DNA from: an uncultured Microbacterium sp.
Lineage (GTDB): Bacteria; Actinomycetota; Actinomycetes; Actinomycetales; Microbacteriaceae
DNA: 64,000 nucleotides
Assembly (NCBI RefSeq): GCF_900078385.1
Contig: NZ_FLQR01000006.1
Location: forward strand, 486,282 to 550,281
Reading direction: 5' to 3'
The position numbers and the translations under genes were made by a program. Positions 25,438 through 34,301 of this stretch are shown here, in pieces. The notes beneath the pieces were generated by a model. The model was not told the origin of the DNA and searched no databases. It was given only the letters and a program-made list of their open reading frames with translations. Numbering within the stretch: position 1 is the first letter of the stretch; each line of letters opens with the position of its first letter.

Positions 25438-25459
25438 CTCCGCACCCCGCGACGCGCAC

Positions 25460-25490
25460 TTGCAATTGGTCAACCGGTTTGTCAGACTAT
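25460..25490 (+). promoter_or_regulatory. Promoter and probable GntR operator of the apiose operon
   Basis: TTGCAA (25460-25465) and CAGACT (25483-25488) are 17 bp apart and could be the -35 and -10 boxes. Between them lie GGTCAACC (25468-25475, form GGT-N2-ACC) and the perfect palindrome AACCGGTT (25472-25479). This resembles the GGTnnnACC-type sites of FadR/FCD regulators and sits where a repressor would block transcription. Confidence 0.6.
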
Positions 25491-25573
25491 GTCCACCGGA
25501 GGGCGGGCCACCCCCTTCGTGCGGGCGTCGCCGACGACGCTCCGGAACCCGCCGACGCCGCCGAGGAGCACCC

Positions 25574-27310
25574 ATGACCAGGCTGTGGAACGATCCCGTC
25601 GACTTCGCCGACGAGATGATCGCCGGTTTCGTCGCGGCGAACGGGCGCTATGTCCGGCGCGTGACGGGTGGCGTCGTCCGCAGCACCGCGGTGCCGCCGG
25701 GCGAAGTGGCGGTCGTCATCGGCGGCGGGTCGGGGCACTACCCGGCGTTCGGGGGCCTCGTCGGCCCGGGGCTCGCCCACGGCGCCGCCATGGGCAACCT
25801 CTTCGCCTCACCGTCCGCCCAGCAGGTGCACGCCGTGGCGACCGCGGCGCACGCCGGCGGCGGGGTGTTCCTCTCCTACGGCAACTACGCCGGCGACGTC
25901 CTGAACTTCGACGCGGCCCAGGCGCGGCTGCGCGCCGAGGGCGTGCCGTGCGAGACCGTCGCCGTCACCGACGACATCTCCAGCGCCGGGCCCGACGAGC
26001 GTCATCGCCGCCGCGGCATCGCGGGCGACCTGACCGTGTTCCGCATCGCCGCGGCCGCCGCGGCGGCCGGCTACGACCTCGCCGACGTCGCGCGCGTCGG
26101 CCGGCTCGCGAACGACCGCACGCGGTCGTTCGGCGTCGCGTTCACCGGGTGCACCCTGCCCGGGGCGCCCGAGCCGCTGTTCACGGTGCCCGCGGGCCGC
26201 ATGGCCGTGGGGCTCGGGATCCACGGCGAGCCCGGCATCGACGAGACCGAGATCCCCACCGCCGACGACCTCGCCGCGCTCCTCGTCGGCGCACTGCTCG
26301 CCGAACGCCCCGACGGCGCCGACGGGCGCGTCATCCCGCTCCTGAACGGTCTCGGGTCGCTCAAGTACGAAGAGCTGTTCGTCGTCTACCGGAAGATCGC
26401 CGAGCTCCTCGCCGAGGCGGGCCTCGAGGTCGTCGACCCGCACGTGGGCGAGTACTGCACGAGCTTCGACATGGCGGGCACGTCGCTGACCCTGTTCTGG
26501 CTCGACGACGAGCTCGCGAGCCTGTGGGAGACGCCCGTCGACACACCCGCCTACCGCCGGGGGGCCGTCGCGCCCGTCGCCCGCGTCGCGGGCCCGGCCG
26601 TCGCGGTCGCGGCGGCCGCCGAGGCCATCGCCGCCGGCGACGCCGCGTCGGTGGCCGCCGCCGCCACCGTCCGTGCGGCCCTGGACATCCTGGTGCGGAC
26701 CGTCGACACCCACGCCGACGAGCTCGGCCGGATCGACGCGATCGCGGGTGACGGAGACCACGGCATTGGCATGCAGCGCGGATCGCACGCCGCGCTCGCG
26801 GCAGCGGAGGCCGCCGTCACGGCGGGCGCGGGCGCACAGACCGTGCTCGCCCGAGCGGCGGACGCCTGGTCCGATCGTGCGGGCGGCACGTCGGGAGCGC
26901 TGTGGGGCGTCATCCTGTCCTCGCTCGCGACCTCGCTCGGCGACGCCGGCCGACCCTCTGCAGCCGCGGTGGCGGCCGGTGTCGCCGAGGGGCGACGCGC
27001 CGTCATGGCGTACGGCAAGGCGGAGGTCGGCGACAAGACCCTCGTCGACGCCCTCGTGCCGTTCAGCGCCGAGCTGTCGCGCGGCGTCGCGGCAGGCGCC
27101 CGCCTCGCGGACGCCTGGCGCCTCGCCGCCGCCGCCGCGACCGAGGCAGCCGCCGCGACCGCCGACCTCCTGCCCCGGATGGGCCGCGCCCGCACGCATG
27201 GGCAGAACAGCGTCGGCACCCCCGACCCGGGCGCGCACTCCCTCGCGCTCATCGTGACCGCCGTCGGCGACGTGCTCGCCGCGGCGAAGGAGAGGAACGC
27301 ACATGACTGA
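25574..27310 (+). CDS. lerK: Dihydroxyacetone-kinase family protein, probable L-erythrulose kinase
   Basis: 578 residues joining DhaK-like (about 1-330) and DhaL-like (about 370-575) domains, as in ATP-dependent DAK. The ketose is held covalently by a histidine, here in [11 protein letters not shown] (about residue 219). The ATP domain shows GDGDHGIGM and the [18 protein letters not shown] magnesium/ATP region. Followed directly by RpiB-like and TIM-like genes, it matches the L-erythrulose kinase LerK of four-carbon sugar pathways. Plain dihydroxyacetone kinase is the alternative. ATG 25574 follows GAGGAG. It overlaps the next gene by 8 bases and opens the seven-gene operon. Confidence 0.85.
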   Translation: MTRLWNDPVDFADEMIAGFVAANGRYVRRVTGGVVRSTAVPPGEVAVVIGGGSGHYPAFGGLVGPGLAHGAAMGNLFASPSAQQVHAVATAAHAGGGVFLSYGNYAGDVLNFDAAQARLRAEGVPCETVAVTDDISSAGPDERHRRRGIAGDLTVFRIAAAAAAAGYDLADVARVGRLANDRTRSFGVAFTGCTLPGAPEPLFTVPAGRMAVGLGIHGEPGIDETEIPTADDLAALLVGALLAERPDGADGRVIPLLNGLGSLKYEELFVVYRKIAELLAEAGLEVVDPHVGEYCTSFDMAGTSLTLFWLDDELASLWETPVDTPAYRRGAVAPVARVAGPAVAVAAAAEAIAAGDAASVAAAATVRAALDILVRTVDTHADELGRIDAIAGDGDHGIGMQRGSHAALAAAEAAVTAGAGAQTVLARAADAWSDRAGGTSGALWGVILSSLATSLGDAGRPSAAAVAAGVAEGRRAVMAYGKAEVGDKTLVDALVPFSAELSRGVAAGARLADAWRLAAAAATEAAAATADLLPRMGRARTHGQNSVGTPDPGAHSLALIVTAVGDVLAAAKERNAHD

Positions 27311-27773
27311 GCCCCTGCGCATCGTGATCGGCAGCGACGACGCCGGCTACGACTACAAGGAGATCCTGAAGAAGGACCTCGAGGCCAGCGACGGCGTGGC
27401 GTCACTCGTCGACGTGGGCGTGGACGCCGACGGGCACACCGCCTACCCGAAGGTCGCGATCGAGGCCGCCGAGCGTGTCGCGCGGGGCGAGGCCGACCGG
27501 GCGCTGCTCATCTGCGGCACGGGCCTCGGGGTCGCGATCGCCGCGAACAAGGTGACCGGCATCCGCGCCGTCACGGCGCACGACTCGTACTCGGTCGAGC
27601 GCGGCGTCCTCTCCAACGACGCGCAGGTGCTCACGATGGGGCAGCGCGTCGTCGGCATCGAGCTCGCCCGCCGGCTCGTCCGCGAGTGGCTGACCTACCG
27701 GTTCGATCCGTCGTCCGCCTCCGCCGAGAAGGTCGCGGTGATCGGGACGTACGAGAGCACCGGCTCCTGCTGA
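27303..27773 (+). CDS. derI: RpiB/LacAB-family isomerase, probable D-erythrulose-4-phosphate isomerase
   Basis: 156-residue protein of the ribose-5-phosphate isomerase B fold. Catalytic Cys in [16 protein letters not shown] (about residue 71), the DDAG motif near the N-terminus and [14 protein letters not shown] are present. In erythritol/erythrulose pathways this family (DerI, EryI) converts D-erythrulose 4-phosphate to D-erythrose 4-phosphate. Its position next to LerK- and LerI-like genes supports that over a pentose role. The ATG lies inside the end of the kinase gene, and its stop overlaps the next ATG by one base. Confidence 0.87.
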   Translation: MTEPLRIVIGSDDAGYDYKEILKKDLEASDGVASLVDVGVDADGHTAYPKVAIEAAERVARGEADRALLICGTGLGVAIAANKVTGIRAVTAHDSYSVERGVLSNDAQVLTMGQRVVGIELARRLVREWLTYRFDPSSASAEKVAVIGTYESTGSC

Positions 27774-28546
27774 TGGCACGGGTGACGGTGGGAGTGAGCC
27801 TGAAGGCGTACTTCGGGCGGCGCGCAGCGCGCATCTGGTTCTGCCGCGTGGCGGAGATCGTGCGCGAGCACCCCGGCGTGCGCGCCGGCGACGTCGAGGT
27901 CATCGTCATCCCGTCGTACCTGCAGATCGAGGACGCCCTCGGCACGTTCTCCGGGACCGCGGTGCGGCTCGGCGTGCAGGACGTCTCGGCGCACGAGCCC
28001 GGCGCCTACACGGGCGAGATCACCGCCGCCGAACTCGCCGAGTCCGGCATCCGGTTCGCCGAGGTCGGGCACGCCGAGCGCCGCCGTCAGTTCGGCGAGA
28101 CCGACGAGGTCGTGACCGCCAAGACGGCCGCCGCGCTCCGTCACGGAGTGACACCCGTGCTGTGCATCGGCGAGGCCGAGCGGCAGGATGCCGGCGCCGC
28201 CGCCGAGACGACACTCGCGCAGCTGCGCACCCACCTCGTCGGCGCCCCCGCGGGGCGCGTCGTCGTGGCCTACGAGCCGGTCTGGGCGATCGGCGCCCCG
28301 GAGCCCGCGCCCGTCGCGCACATCGCCGTCGTCACCCGCGCGCTGCGCGCCGCACTCGAGGGCGATCCGGTCCGCTCCGGCTCGACCGTGATCTACGGCG
28401 GCTCCGCCGGCCCCGGACTCCTCACCCGACTGGCCGACGACGTCGACGGCCTCTTCCTCGGCCGCTTCGCGCACGATCCCGACGCGCTGGCCAGCGTCCT
28501 CGACGAGGCGGCCGCGCTGATCGCGCACCCTGCGGAGGCGCGGTGA
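27773..28546 (+). CDS. lerI: TIM-family isomerase, probable L-erythrulose-1-phosphate isomerase
   Basis: 257-residue triosephosphate-isomerase-like barrel. The catalytic His (EVGHAERR), Glu (AYEPVWAIG) and phosphate-binding YGGSAGPG loop are conserved. The usual N-x-K near the N-terminus reads VSLK: the lysine is kept but the asparagine is replaced by serine, which suggests a substrate other than glyceraldehyde 3-phosphate. LerI/EryH enzymes convert L-erythrulose 1-phosphate to D-erythrulose 4-phosphate, fitting between the kinase and RpiB-like steps. It overlaps both neighbours, by one base upstream and GTGA downstream. Confidence 0.85.
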   Translation: MARVTVGVSLKAYFGRRAARIWFCRVAEIVREHPGVRAGDVEVIVIPSYLQIEDALGTFSGTAVRLGVQDVSAHEPGAYTGEITAAELAESGIRFAEVGHAERRRQFGETDEVVTAKTAAALRHGVTPVLCIGEAERQDAGAAAETTLAQLRTHLVGAPAGRVVVAYEPVWAIGAPEPAPVAHIAVVTRALRAALEGDPVRSGSTVIYGGSAGPGLLTRLADDVDGLFLGRFAHDPDALASVLDEAAALIAHPAEAR

Positions 28547-29334
28547 TCGGCCTCGGCAGCTACGCCTTCTTCTGGGAGCAGTCCGACCGGGTCGACGAGC
28601 CGCTCTCCCTCATCGGCGCGTTCGAGCGCACGCGCGATCACGGCGTCGACGTCTTCCAGATCTGCGACTACGCACCTCTCGACCATCTGGATGGCGCGTC
28701 CCTCCGCGACGCCGCGACCGCGGCGCGCCGACTCGGCCTCACGATCGAGCTCGGCACGAAGGGCGTCGAGCCCGACCGGCTGGCCCGCTTCCTGCACCTC
28801 GCGGAGGTCTTCGACGCGCGCCTCGTGCGCAGCATGCTGCAGGGGCCGGACACGCGCCCGACGCTCCAGGAGGCGGAGGCCTGGCTCCGGGCCGCGATGC
28901 CTGCGTACCAAGCGGCCGGGGTGACCCTCGCCCTCGAGACGTACGAACAGGTCGCGACCGCGGACCTCGTCGGGCTCGTCGCGTCCGTCGACAGCCCGCA
29001 CCTCGGGATCTGCCTCGACCCCGCCAACGTCGTCGCCCGCCTGGAGTCGCCGCGCGCATGCGTCGCCGAGGCCGCATCCGCCGTCGCGAACGTGCACGTC
29101 AAGGACTTCGCCTTCGACCGGCAGCCCGGCTGGGTGGGCTTCACCTACTCCGGCGCGCGGATGGGCGAAGGCCTGCACGACTACCCCCACCTCCTGCAGA
29201 CCGTCCGCCCGCGCGATCGCGGCATCAACGAGATCGTCGAGCACTGGCTTCCCTGGCAGGGAGACCACGAGACCACCGTCCGAACCGAGCGGGACTGGAC
29301 CCGCGCCACCCTGGAATACCTGAGGAGCACCTGA
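28543..29334 (+). CDS. oiaX: Sugar phosphate isomerase/epimerase-fold protein, probable 3-oxo-isoapionate decarboxylase
   Basis: 263-residue TIM barrel of the xylose-isomerase-like/AP-endonuclease-2 family. The metal ligands are visible: Glu in LALETYE, Asp in ICLDPANV, His in NVHVKDF and Glu in INEIVEHW. In known D-apionate pathways, OiaX of this family decarboxylates 3-oxo-isoapionate to L-erythrulose, linking ApnO to LerK. This gene sits exactly between LerI-like and ApnO-like genes. The assignment relies on memory of that pathway plus context. Other members of this fold are epimerases. The start is GTG 28543, coupled to the TIM gene stop. Confidence 0.75.
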   Translation: MIGLGSYAFFWEQSDRVDEPLSLIGAFERTRDHGVDVFQICDYAPLDHLDGASLRDAATAARRLGLTIELGTKGVEPDRLARFLHLAEVFDARLVRSMLQGPDTRPTLQEAEAWLRAAMPAYQAAGVTLALETYEQVATADLVGLVASVDSPHLGICLDPANVVARLESPRACVAEAASAVANVHVKDFAFDRQPGWVGFTYSGARMGEGLHDYPHLLQTVRPRDRGINEIVEHWLPWQGDHETTVRTERDWTRATLEYLRST

Positions 29335-30182
29335 TGAGCCACACGATCGCCGTCGTCGGAGCGGGGGGGAAGATGGGCATGCGTGTGTCCGACAACCTCG
29401 TCAAGACCGACCACACCGTCCGCTACGTCGAGAACTCGCCCGCCGGCCGCCGGCGCACCCTCGATGCCGGTCGCGAGCTGACCGATGTCGCCGCCGCGGT
29501 CGCGGACGCCGACATCGTCGTCCTGGCCGTGCCGGACCTCGCGCTCGGGCCGGTGACGGCCGACCTCGTCCCGCAGCTCAAGTCCGGCGCGATCGTGCTG
29601 ACGCTCGACCCGGCAGCGGCCTACGCCGGCCTGCTCACGACGCGCGAGGACGTCATCCAGGCGGTCGCGCACCCGTGCCACCCGTCGGTCTTCCTCGAGC
29701 GGACGACGAAGGAGGAATGGGCGGACACCTTCGGCGGCATCGCCGCGCCGCAGGATGCGATCGCGGCCATCGAGTCGGACGACGAGGACAAGAAGCGCAT
29801 CGTCGAGGAAACCGTCCGCGCGATCTACGCTCCCGTCATCGACGTCCACTGGGTGACCGTCAAGCAGCTGGCCCAGCTCGAGCCCACCCTGGTGGAGACC
29901 GTGGCCTGCATGATCGGCTCGCTCCTGAACGAAGCGCTGGACGAGGCCATCCACACGATGGGCGTCCCCGAGGCCGCCGCGCGGAGCATCCTGTACGGGC
30001 ACACCCAGGTGGCGCTCGCGAACGGGCTGCGCGGCGACAATCCGTTCAGCGATGCATGCCTCATCGCGATGGACTACGGTCGCGAGAGCATCATCAAGGA
30101 CGACTGGAAGAAGATCTTCCGCGACGACGAGCTCGACAAGAACCTCGCGCGCATGCTCCACCTCGACCACATCACGCGCTGA
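29334..30182 (+). CDS. apnO: Phosphogluconate-dehydrogenase-like protein, probable D-apionate oxidoisomerase
   Basis: 282-residue NAD(P)-dependent enzyme: an N-terminal Rossmann fold with VVGAGGKMGMRV, then an all-helical phosphogluconate-dehydrogenase C-terminal domain (from about residue 110, HPCHPSVF, VKQLAQLEPTLVETVACMIGSLLNEALDE). The known family member ApnO oxidises and rearranges D-apionate to 3-oxo-isoapionate. The neighbours ApnL and OiaX provide the steps on either side. It starts at the ATG overlapping the oiaX TGA and is followed after 11 bp by the SDR gene. Confidence 0.8.
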   Translation: MSHTIAVVGAGGKMGMRVSDNLVKTDHTVRYVENSPAGRRRTLDAGRELTDVAAAVADADIVVLAVPDLALGPVTADLVPQLKSGAIVLTLDPAAAYAGLLTTREDVIQAVAHPCHPSVFLERTTKEEWADTFGGIAAPQDAIAAIESDDEDKKRIVEETVRAIYAPVIDVHWVTVKQLAQLEPTLVETVACMIGSLLNEALDEAIHTMGVPEAAARSILYGHTQVALANGLRGDNPFSDACLIAMDYGRESIIKDDWKKIFRDDELDKNLARMLHLDHITR

Positions 30183-30193
30183 GGAGACCCGAG

Positions 30194-30949
30194 ATGACGA
30201 GACTGCAGGGCAAGACCGCGCTCATCACCGGTGCCGCCACCGGGATCGGCCGCGCCGTCGCCGAGCGCTTCGCGCAGGAGGGGGCACGGGTCGTGATCGC
30301 CGACCGCGATGGGGAGGCCGCCACGGCCACCGCCGCCGCTATCGGCGCGGGCGCCCGCGCCGCCGTGATGGACATCTCCGACGAATCGAGCGTCGCAGCG
30401 GCGTTCTCGGCGCTGGCAGCCGACGGCTGGCGGCCGGATGTCGTCGTCGCCAACGCCGGCGTGCAGCTGTTCGGACACGACGCCCCCGCAGCCGAGCTCG
30501 ACCTCGACGTCTGGCGGCGGACGATCGACGTGAACCTCACCGGCACCTTCCTCACCGTCAAACACGCCGTCCGGGCGATGCTCGCCGCCGGCGGCGGATC
30601 GATCATCCTCACCGGAAGCCCGACGGGCCTCAACGGCGAAGGGCGCGACTTCACCGCATACAGCGCGTCCAAGGCGGGGATCCACGGGCTCGCACGCACG
30701 GTCGCGGCCGCATATGCCGATCGCGGCATCCGCGTGAACACCGTCGTCCCGGCCTACACCGAGACCTCCCTGGTCACGGCGATCAGCTCCGACCCGGAGT
30801 CGCGCGCAGCCATCATCGGGCGCATCCCGCTGGGTCGGGCGGGCACTCCGGACGACATCGCGGGCGCCATGGTCTTCCTCGCCTCCGACGACGGGGCGTT
30901 CGCGACGGGCGCGACGTTCGCGGTCGACGGCGGCATGACCACGATCTGA
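30194..30949 (+). CDS. SDR-family dehydrogenase, candidate D-apiose 1-dehydrogenase
   Basis: 251-residue classical short-chain dehydrogenase: TGAATGIG cofactor motif (residues 12-19), NAG (VVANAG), catalytic Ser in LTGSPTG and YSASK. The terminal GGMTTI is typical. AGGAG precedes ATG 30194. SDRs of the glucose-1-dehydrogenase type oxidise aldoses to lactones, so here it could turn D-apiose into D-apionolactone, the substrate of the next gene product. The known apiose dehydrogenase ApsD is from another family (Gfo/Idh/MocA), so this would be an alternative enzyme. Polyol dehydrogenase is the main alternative. Confidence 0.85.
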   Translation: MTRLQGKTALITGAATGIGRAVAERFAQEGARVVIADRDGEAATATAAAIGAGARAAVMDISDESSVAAAFSALAADGWRPDVVVANAGVQLFGHDAPAAELDLDVWRRTIDVNLTGTFLTVKHAVRAMLAAGGGSIILTGSPTGLNGEGRDFTAYSASKAGIHGLARTVAAAYADRGIRVNTVVPAYTETSLVTAISSDPESRAAIIGRIPLGRAGTPDDIAGAMVFLASDDGAFATGATFAVDGGMTTI

Positions 30950-30964
30950 GCGACAGGGCACACC

Positions 30965-32713
30965 ATGTGGCAGCGGGAGGACGTCGGCCGGCGCACGCTC
31001 GGCGACTGGACCTTCGCGCTGCGCGGCGACGAGGTCGCCGATCTCCGCCGCAGCGGCCGTCGCGTGCTCCGCAGCGTCCGCGCCGTCGTCCGCGACCAGG
31101 ACTGGAACACCGCGCCGCTCCTGGTCGACCGCGTGCGGGCGACCGACGCGAGCCTGACCCTGCACGTCCGCTCGTCAGACCTCGGATCGTCCTTCCGCGG
31201 CATCGTGCGCATCGAACTGCGCGGCGACCGCCTCGTCGTCCTGACCGACCTGGAGTCCGAGCGGGAGTTCGCCACGAACCGCACCGGGATCGTCGTGCTG
31301 CATCCCCCGCAGGCGGCGGGGGCCGCGGTCGAGGTGGGCCATGCGGACGGCACGACGACGCACACCGCGTTCCCGACCGCGATCAGCCCGCATCAGCCCG
31401 TGCGCGACATCGCGCGCCTCGCATGGAATGACGACGGGGTCGCCGTCGCGATCGCCTTCGAGGGCGACGTGTTCGAGATGGAGGACCAGCGAAACTGGAC
31501 CGACGCCTCGTACAAGACCTACAGCCGGCCGCTCTCGCTCCCGTTCCCGTACCGCGTCCTGCCCGGCGAGCGCGTCGTGCAGTCGATCACCGTGACCGCC
31601 GACGTCGCGCGCGAGCCGCGGCCCGCCCCCCCGATCGACCGGATCGACCTGCGCGCGGGCGGCGCGTTCCCCGCCATCGGCACGGGCGCCTCGACCGCCC
31701 CCGATCCCGCGCCCGCGGTCACTCCCCTCGGCGCGAGCCTTCTCGTGGAACTCGACCTCGGGTGGGCCGGATGGCCCGCGGCGCTGGCCCGCGCGAGCGC
31801 GAGCGGGCTTCCGCTGGACGTCCGTGTCGTGATCCCCGACGCCGACCCCGCCTCGGCGGTGGCCGCCGCGGTCGCCGCGCTGCGCGGCCTCGATGTGACC
31901 CGGGTCGCCGCCTTCCAGCCGTCCGGGCCGGCACGGCACGTGTCCGACGCGACCGCGACGGCGCTGCTGCGCGCGGCCGCCGCAGCTGCAGACCTGAGCG
32001 CACCGATCGTCGGCGGAGCCCGATCGCATTTCACCGAGCTCAACCGGGAACAGCGGCGTCTGCCGCGCGACCTCGAGGGCGTCGTCTTCGCCGTCACACC
32101 CCTCTTCCACAGCCGCGACACCGAGCAGCTCGTCGAGTCCCTCGCCGTCCAGCGGCTCGTCGCGGCGCAGGCGGTCCGGATCGCCGGCGCCGCGCCCGTC
32201 CACGTCGGTCCGGTCACCCTGCGTCCGCACTTCAACGACGTCGCCACGACGAGTCCGCCCCGGCCACCGCACGAGGACCTGCGCGCGGGATACGGTCCCG
32301 AACTCGAGGACGCCGACGATGAGCGGCAGGGGGCCGACGAGCTCGCGGCGTGGACTGTGGCGAGCGCTGCCGCCCTCGCGGTGCCCGGTGTCGCGAGCCT
32401 GTCCTTCTTCGAGGAGTGGGGGCCGCGCGGTCTCCGCGACTCCGACGGCGTCGACCGCCCCGTCGCCGCCGCGTTCGCGGCGCTCGCGGGACTCGACGGC
32501 ACGACGCTGCTGCACGGGCGGAGCCCGGACGGGCTCGTCTGGGCTCTCGGCGGTCGGCACGAGGACGACACCGCGGCCGTGCTCGTCGCGAACCTCGACA
32601 CCGACGGTCGCAGCCTGCGGATCGTCGCCGGCGACGGGCACGCCGGCATCCATCTCGGCCCCGCGACCTGGGTGTCGGTGCACATGGGGACGAGGGCGCC
32701 CCGCGGCGGGTGA
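30965..32713 (+). CDS. apnL: Probable D-apionolactonase
   Basis: 582-residue protein with three regions. An N-terminal beta-rich domain spans about 1-220 and a barrel-like centre about 250-480 (VGGARSHFTELNREQR, FAVTPLFHSRDTEQLVESL, HFNDVATT). The C-terminal beta domain is about 500-582. The size, three-domain layout and FTELNR segment match what I recall of ApnL, which opens D-apionolactone to D-apionate. Location next to apnO/oiaX-like genes supports this. The central barrel also resembles retaining glycosidases, so a glycosidase is the alternative. ATG 30965 is 15 bp after the SDR gene. The gene ends 12 bp before the convergent LacI gene. Confidence 0.68.
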   Translation: MWQREDVGRRTLGDWTFALRGDEVADLRRSGRRVLRSVRAVVRDQDWNTAPLLVDRVRATDASLTLHVRSSDLGSSFRGIVRIELRGDRLVVLTDLESEREFATNRTGIVVLHPPQAAGAAVEVGHADGTTTHTAFPTAISPHQPVRDIARLAWNDDGVAVAIAFEGDVFEMEDQRNWTDASYKTYSRPLSLPFPYRVLPGERVVQSITVTADVAREPRPAPPIDRIDLRAGGAFPAIGTGASTAPDPAPAVTPLGASLLVELDLGWAGWPAALARASASGLPLDVRVVIPDADPASAVAAAVAALRGLDVTRVAAFQPSGPARHVSDATATALLRAAAAAADLSAPIVGGARSHFTELNREQRRLPRDLEGVVFAVTPLFHSRDTEQLVESLAVQRLVAAQAVRIAGAAPVHVGPVTLRPHFNDVATTSPPRPPHEDLRAGYGPELEDADDERQGADELAAWTVASAAALAVPGVASLSFFEEWGPRGLRDSDGVDRPVAAAFAALAGLDGTTLLHGRSPDGLVWALGGRHEDDTAAVLVANLDTDGRSLRIVAGDGHAGIHLGPATWVSVHMGTRAPRGG

Positions 32714-32725
32714 GCTCCGTGCGGC

Positions 32726-33733
32726 TCAGATGGTCGTCGACTCGCGGACGACCAGCTCGGGCCGGAAGCGCACGTTCCGCTCGTGCGCTCCGCCGGGCTC
32801 GGCGAGCTCCTTGAGGAGCAGGTCGACGGCCGTGTAGCCGATGAGGGCTGCCGGCTGACGGATCGAGGTCAGCGGGACGACCGTGGCCGCCGCGAAGTCG
32901 ATGTCGTCGTAGCCGATGAGCGCGATGTCCTCCGGGATCCGGACGCCGGACATGATCGCGAGCGCCTGGATGGCGCCGACGGCGAGCAGGTCGTTCGCGG
33001 CGAAGATCGCATCGGGACGCCGGCCGGCCGGCTTCTCCAGCATCGCGAGCGCCGCGGCGCGCCCGTGGAGCACGCTGAGCGCAGGCATCTCGACGATGTC
33101 GAGCGTCGCCCCCGCGACGGCGTCCACCGCCCGGCGGGCACCCTCCAGGCGGTCGGCGACCTGCCGGATCGATCGCGGCCCGCCGAGGAAGAGCAGCCGC
33201 CGCCGGCCGGCCGCGAGCAGGTGGGATGCGGCGAGGTGGCCGCCCTCGACGTCGTCCACGGCGACGGAGCAGAAGCCCGAGCCCTCGATCTCCCGGTCGA
33301 CGAGGATCACCGGCGACCCGGCATCCTGCACCCGCTTCAGCCGCGGGACGTCGTCGGTCGTGGGGGTGATCAGCACGCCGTTGACGCGCTGCTCGAGGAA
33401 CAGGTCGAGGTAGCGTCCCTCGCGGAGCGGGTCCTCGTCGGCGTTGCCCATCAGAACGGCCATGTCGGCTTCGTCGGCGCGGTTCTCCGCACCGCGCGCG
33501 ACATCCGCGAAGAAGGGGTTGCCGGCGTCGAGCACGACGAGGCCGATGCTGCGGCTGCGCCCGACGCGCAGCTGGCGGGCCGCGTCGTTGCGGACGAACC
33601 CCAGTTCGTCGATCGCGCCGAGCACCCGCGCAACCGTCTCGGGGGCCACTTTGCCGGGCCGGTTCAGGACGTTGGACACCGTGCCGACGGAGACGGATGC
33701 CGCGGCGGCGACGTCTCGGATGCTGGCAGCCAC
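32726..33733 (-). CDS. LacI-family repressor of the rhamnose operon
   Basis: 335-residue regulator: N-terminal HTH (SIRDVAAAASVSVGTVSNVLNRP, residues 4-26), hinge helix ending in RQLRVGRS, and a periplasmic-binding-protein-like sugar domain (GLVVLDAGNPFFADV, IGYDDIDFAAA, TSIRQPA). The start is GTG 33733, behind GAAGGAGA. It is divergent from rhaM and faces a clear operator (33864-33885), so it probably represses the rhamnose genes and is released by L-rhamnose or a phosphorylated intermediate. Confidence 0.92.
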   Translation of the reverse strand: MAASIRDVAAAASVSVGTVSNVLNRPGKVAPETVARVLGAIDELGFVRNDAARQLRVGRSRSIGLVVLDAGNPFFADVARGAENRADEADMAVLMGNADEDPLREGRYLDLFLEQRVNGVLITPTTDDVPRLKRVQDAGSPVILVDREIEGSGFCSVAVDDVEGGHLAASHLLAAGRRRLLFLGGPRSIRQVADRLEGARRAVDAVAGATLDIVEMPALSVLHGRAAALAMLEKPAGRRPDAIFAANDLLAVGAIQALAIMSGVRIPEDIALIGYDDIDFAAATVVPLTSIRQPAALIGYTAVDLLLKELAEPGGAHERNVRFRPELVVRESTTI

Positions 33734-33824
33734 ACGATCTCCTTCGGATTGTCCGCTCGCCCGATCCTAGCCATGCGACCGCAGCGTCCCGGCCCGGCGC
33801 ACGCGCTCGGCACAGGAGTCGCCT

Positions 33825-33885
33825 TTGCATCGAAGACCGATCTGTCGTACTCTCGTCACAGCGCAGTGAAACGATTCAGTCACTG
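33825..33885 (+). promoter_or_regulatory. Rhamnose operon promoter and LacI operator
   Basis: TTGCAT (33825-33830), 17 bp, then TACTCT (33848-33853): a well-spaced promoter. Just past the expected start of transcription is TGAAACGATTCA (33867-33878), a LacI-type palindrome with central CG. It is nested in a larger inverted repeat CAGTGA...TCACTG (33864-33885). A repressor bound there would block early elongation. Confidence 0.8.
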
Positions 33886-33920
33886 TGTCGAACTCGGCAC
33901 CTTCCACCCAGGAGTCCTCG

Positions 33921-34301
33921 ATGACGAGCCCCACCACCCCGCAGCGGGTGTGCTTCCAGCTGCAGGTGAAACCCGAGCTGCTCGACGAGTACCTCGCGCG
34001 CCACAGCCCGGTGCGCGCCGAGATGCTCGCGGAGATCGCGGCATCCGGACGGCGCAACTACTCGCTGTTCCTCGGCGACGGCGGCCGCCTCATCGGCTAC
34101 TACGAGGCCGACGACGACGACGCGGCGCAGGCCTACCTCGCCGCCTCCGAGGTCGCGACGCGCTGGGAAGCCGAGATGGCGCCCTTCTTCGTCGGCCTCG
34201 ACGGCCGCCCCGACCAGGCCGCGACCCCGTTGACCGAGATCTTCCACCTGCACGACCAGCTGACGGCATCCGTCACCGACCACGAAAGCGACGCATCGTG
34301 A
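33921..34301 (+). CDS. rhaM: L-rhamnose mutarotase
   Basis: 126-residue RhaM-family protein (RVCFQLQVKPELLDEYLARHSPV, NYSLFL, LIGYYEADD, MAPFF). It interconverts alpha and beta L-rhamnose so that the isomerase receives its preferred anomer. ATG 33921 is preceded by CAGGAG at good spacing. An upstream in-frame start at 33885 would lie on the operator and is rejected. It is the first gene of the operon and ends in GTGA, overlapping rhaI. Confidence 0.92.
   Translation: MTSPTTPQRVCFQLQVKPELLDEYLARHSPVRAEMLAEIAASGRRNYSLFLGDGGRLIGYYEADDDDAAQAYLAASEVATRWEAEMAPFFVGLDGRPDQAATPLTEIFHLHDQLTASVTDHESDAS

Noticed and set aside
24531..25445. An in-frame extension of the GH3-TetR frame up to 25445 (1129 codons)
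   Set aside because: It runs through the GntR gene in another frame with no protein-like sequence; the promoter at 24581-24609 and GTG 24530 with a ribosome site give a better start.
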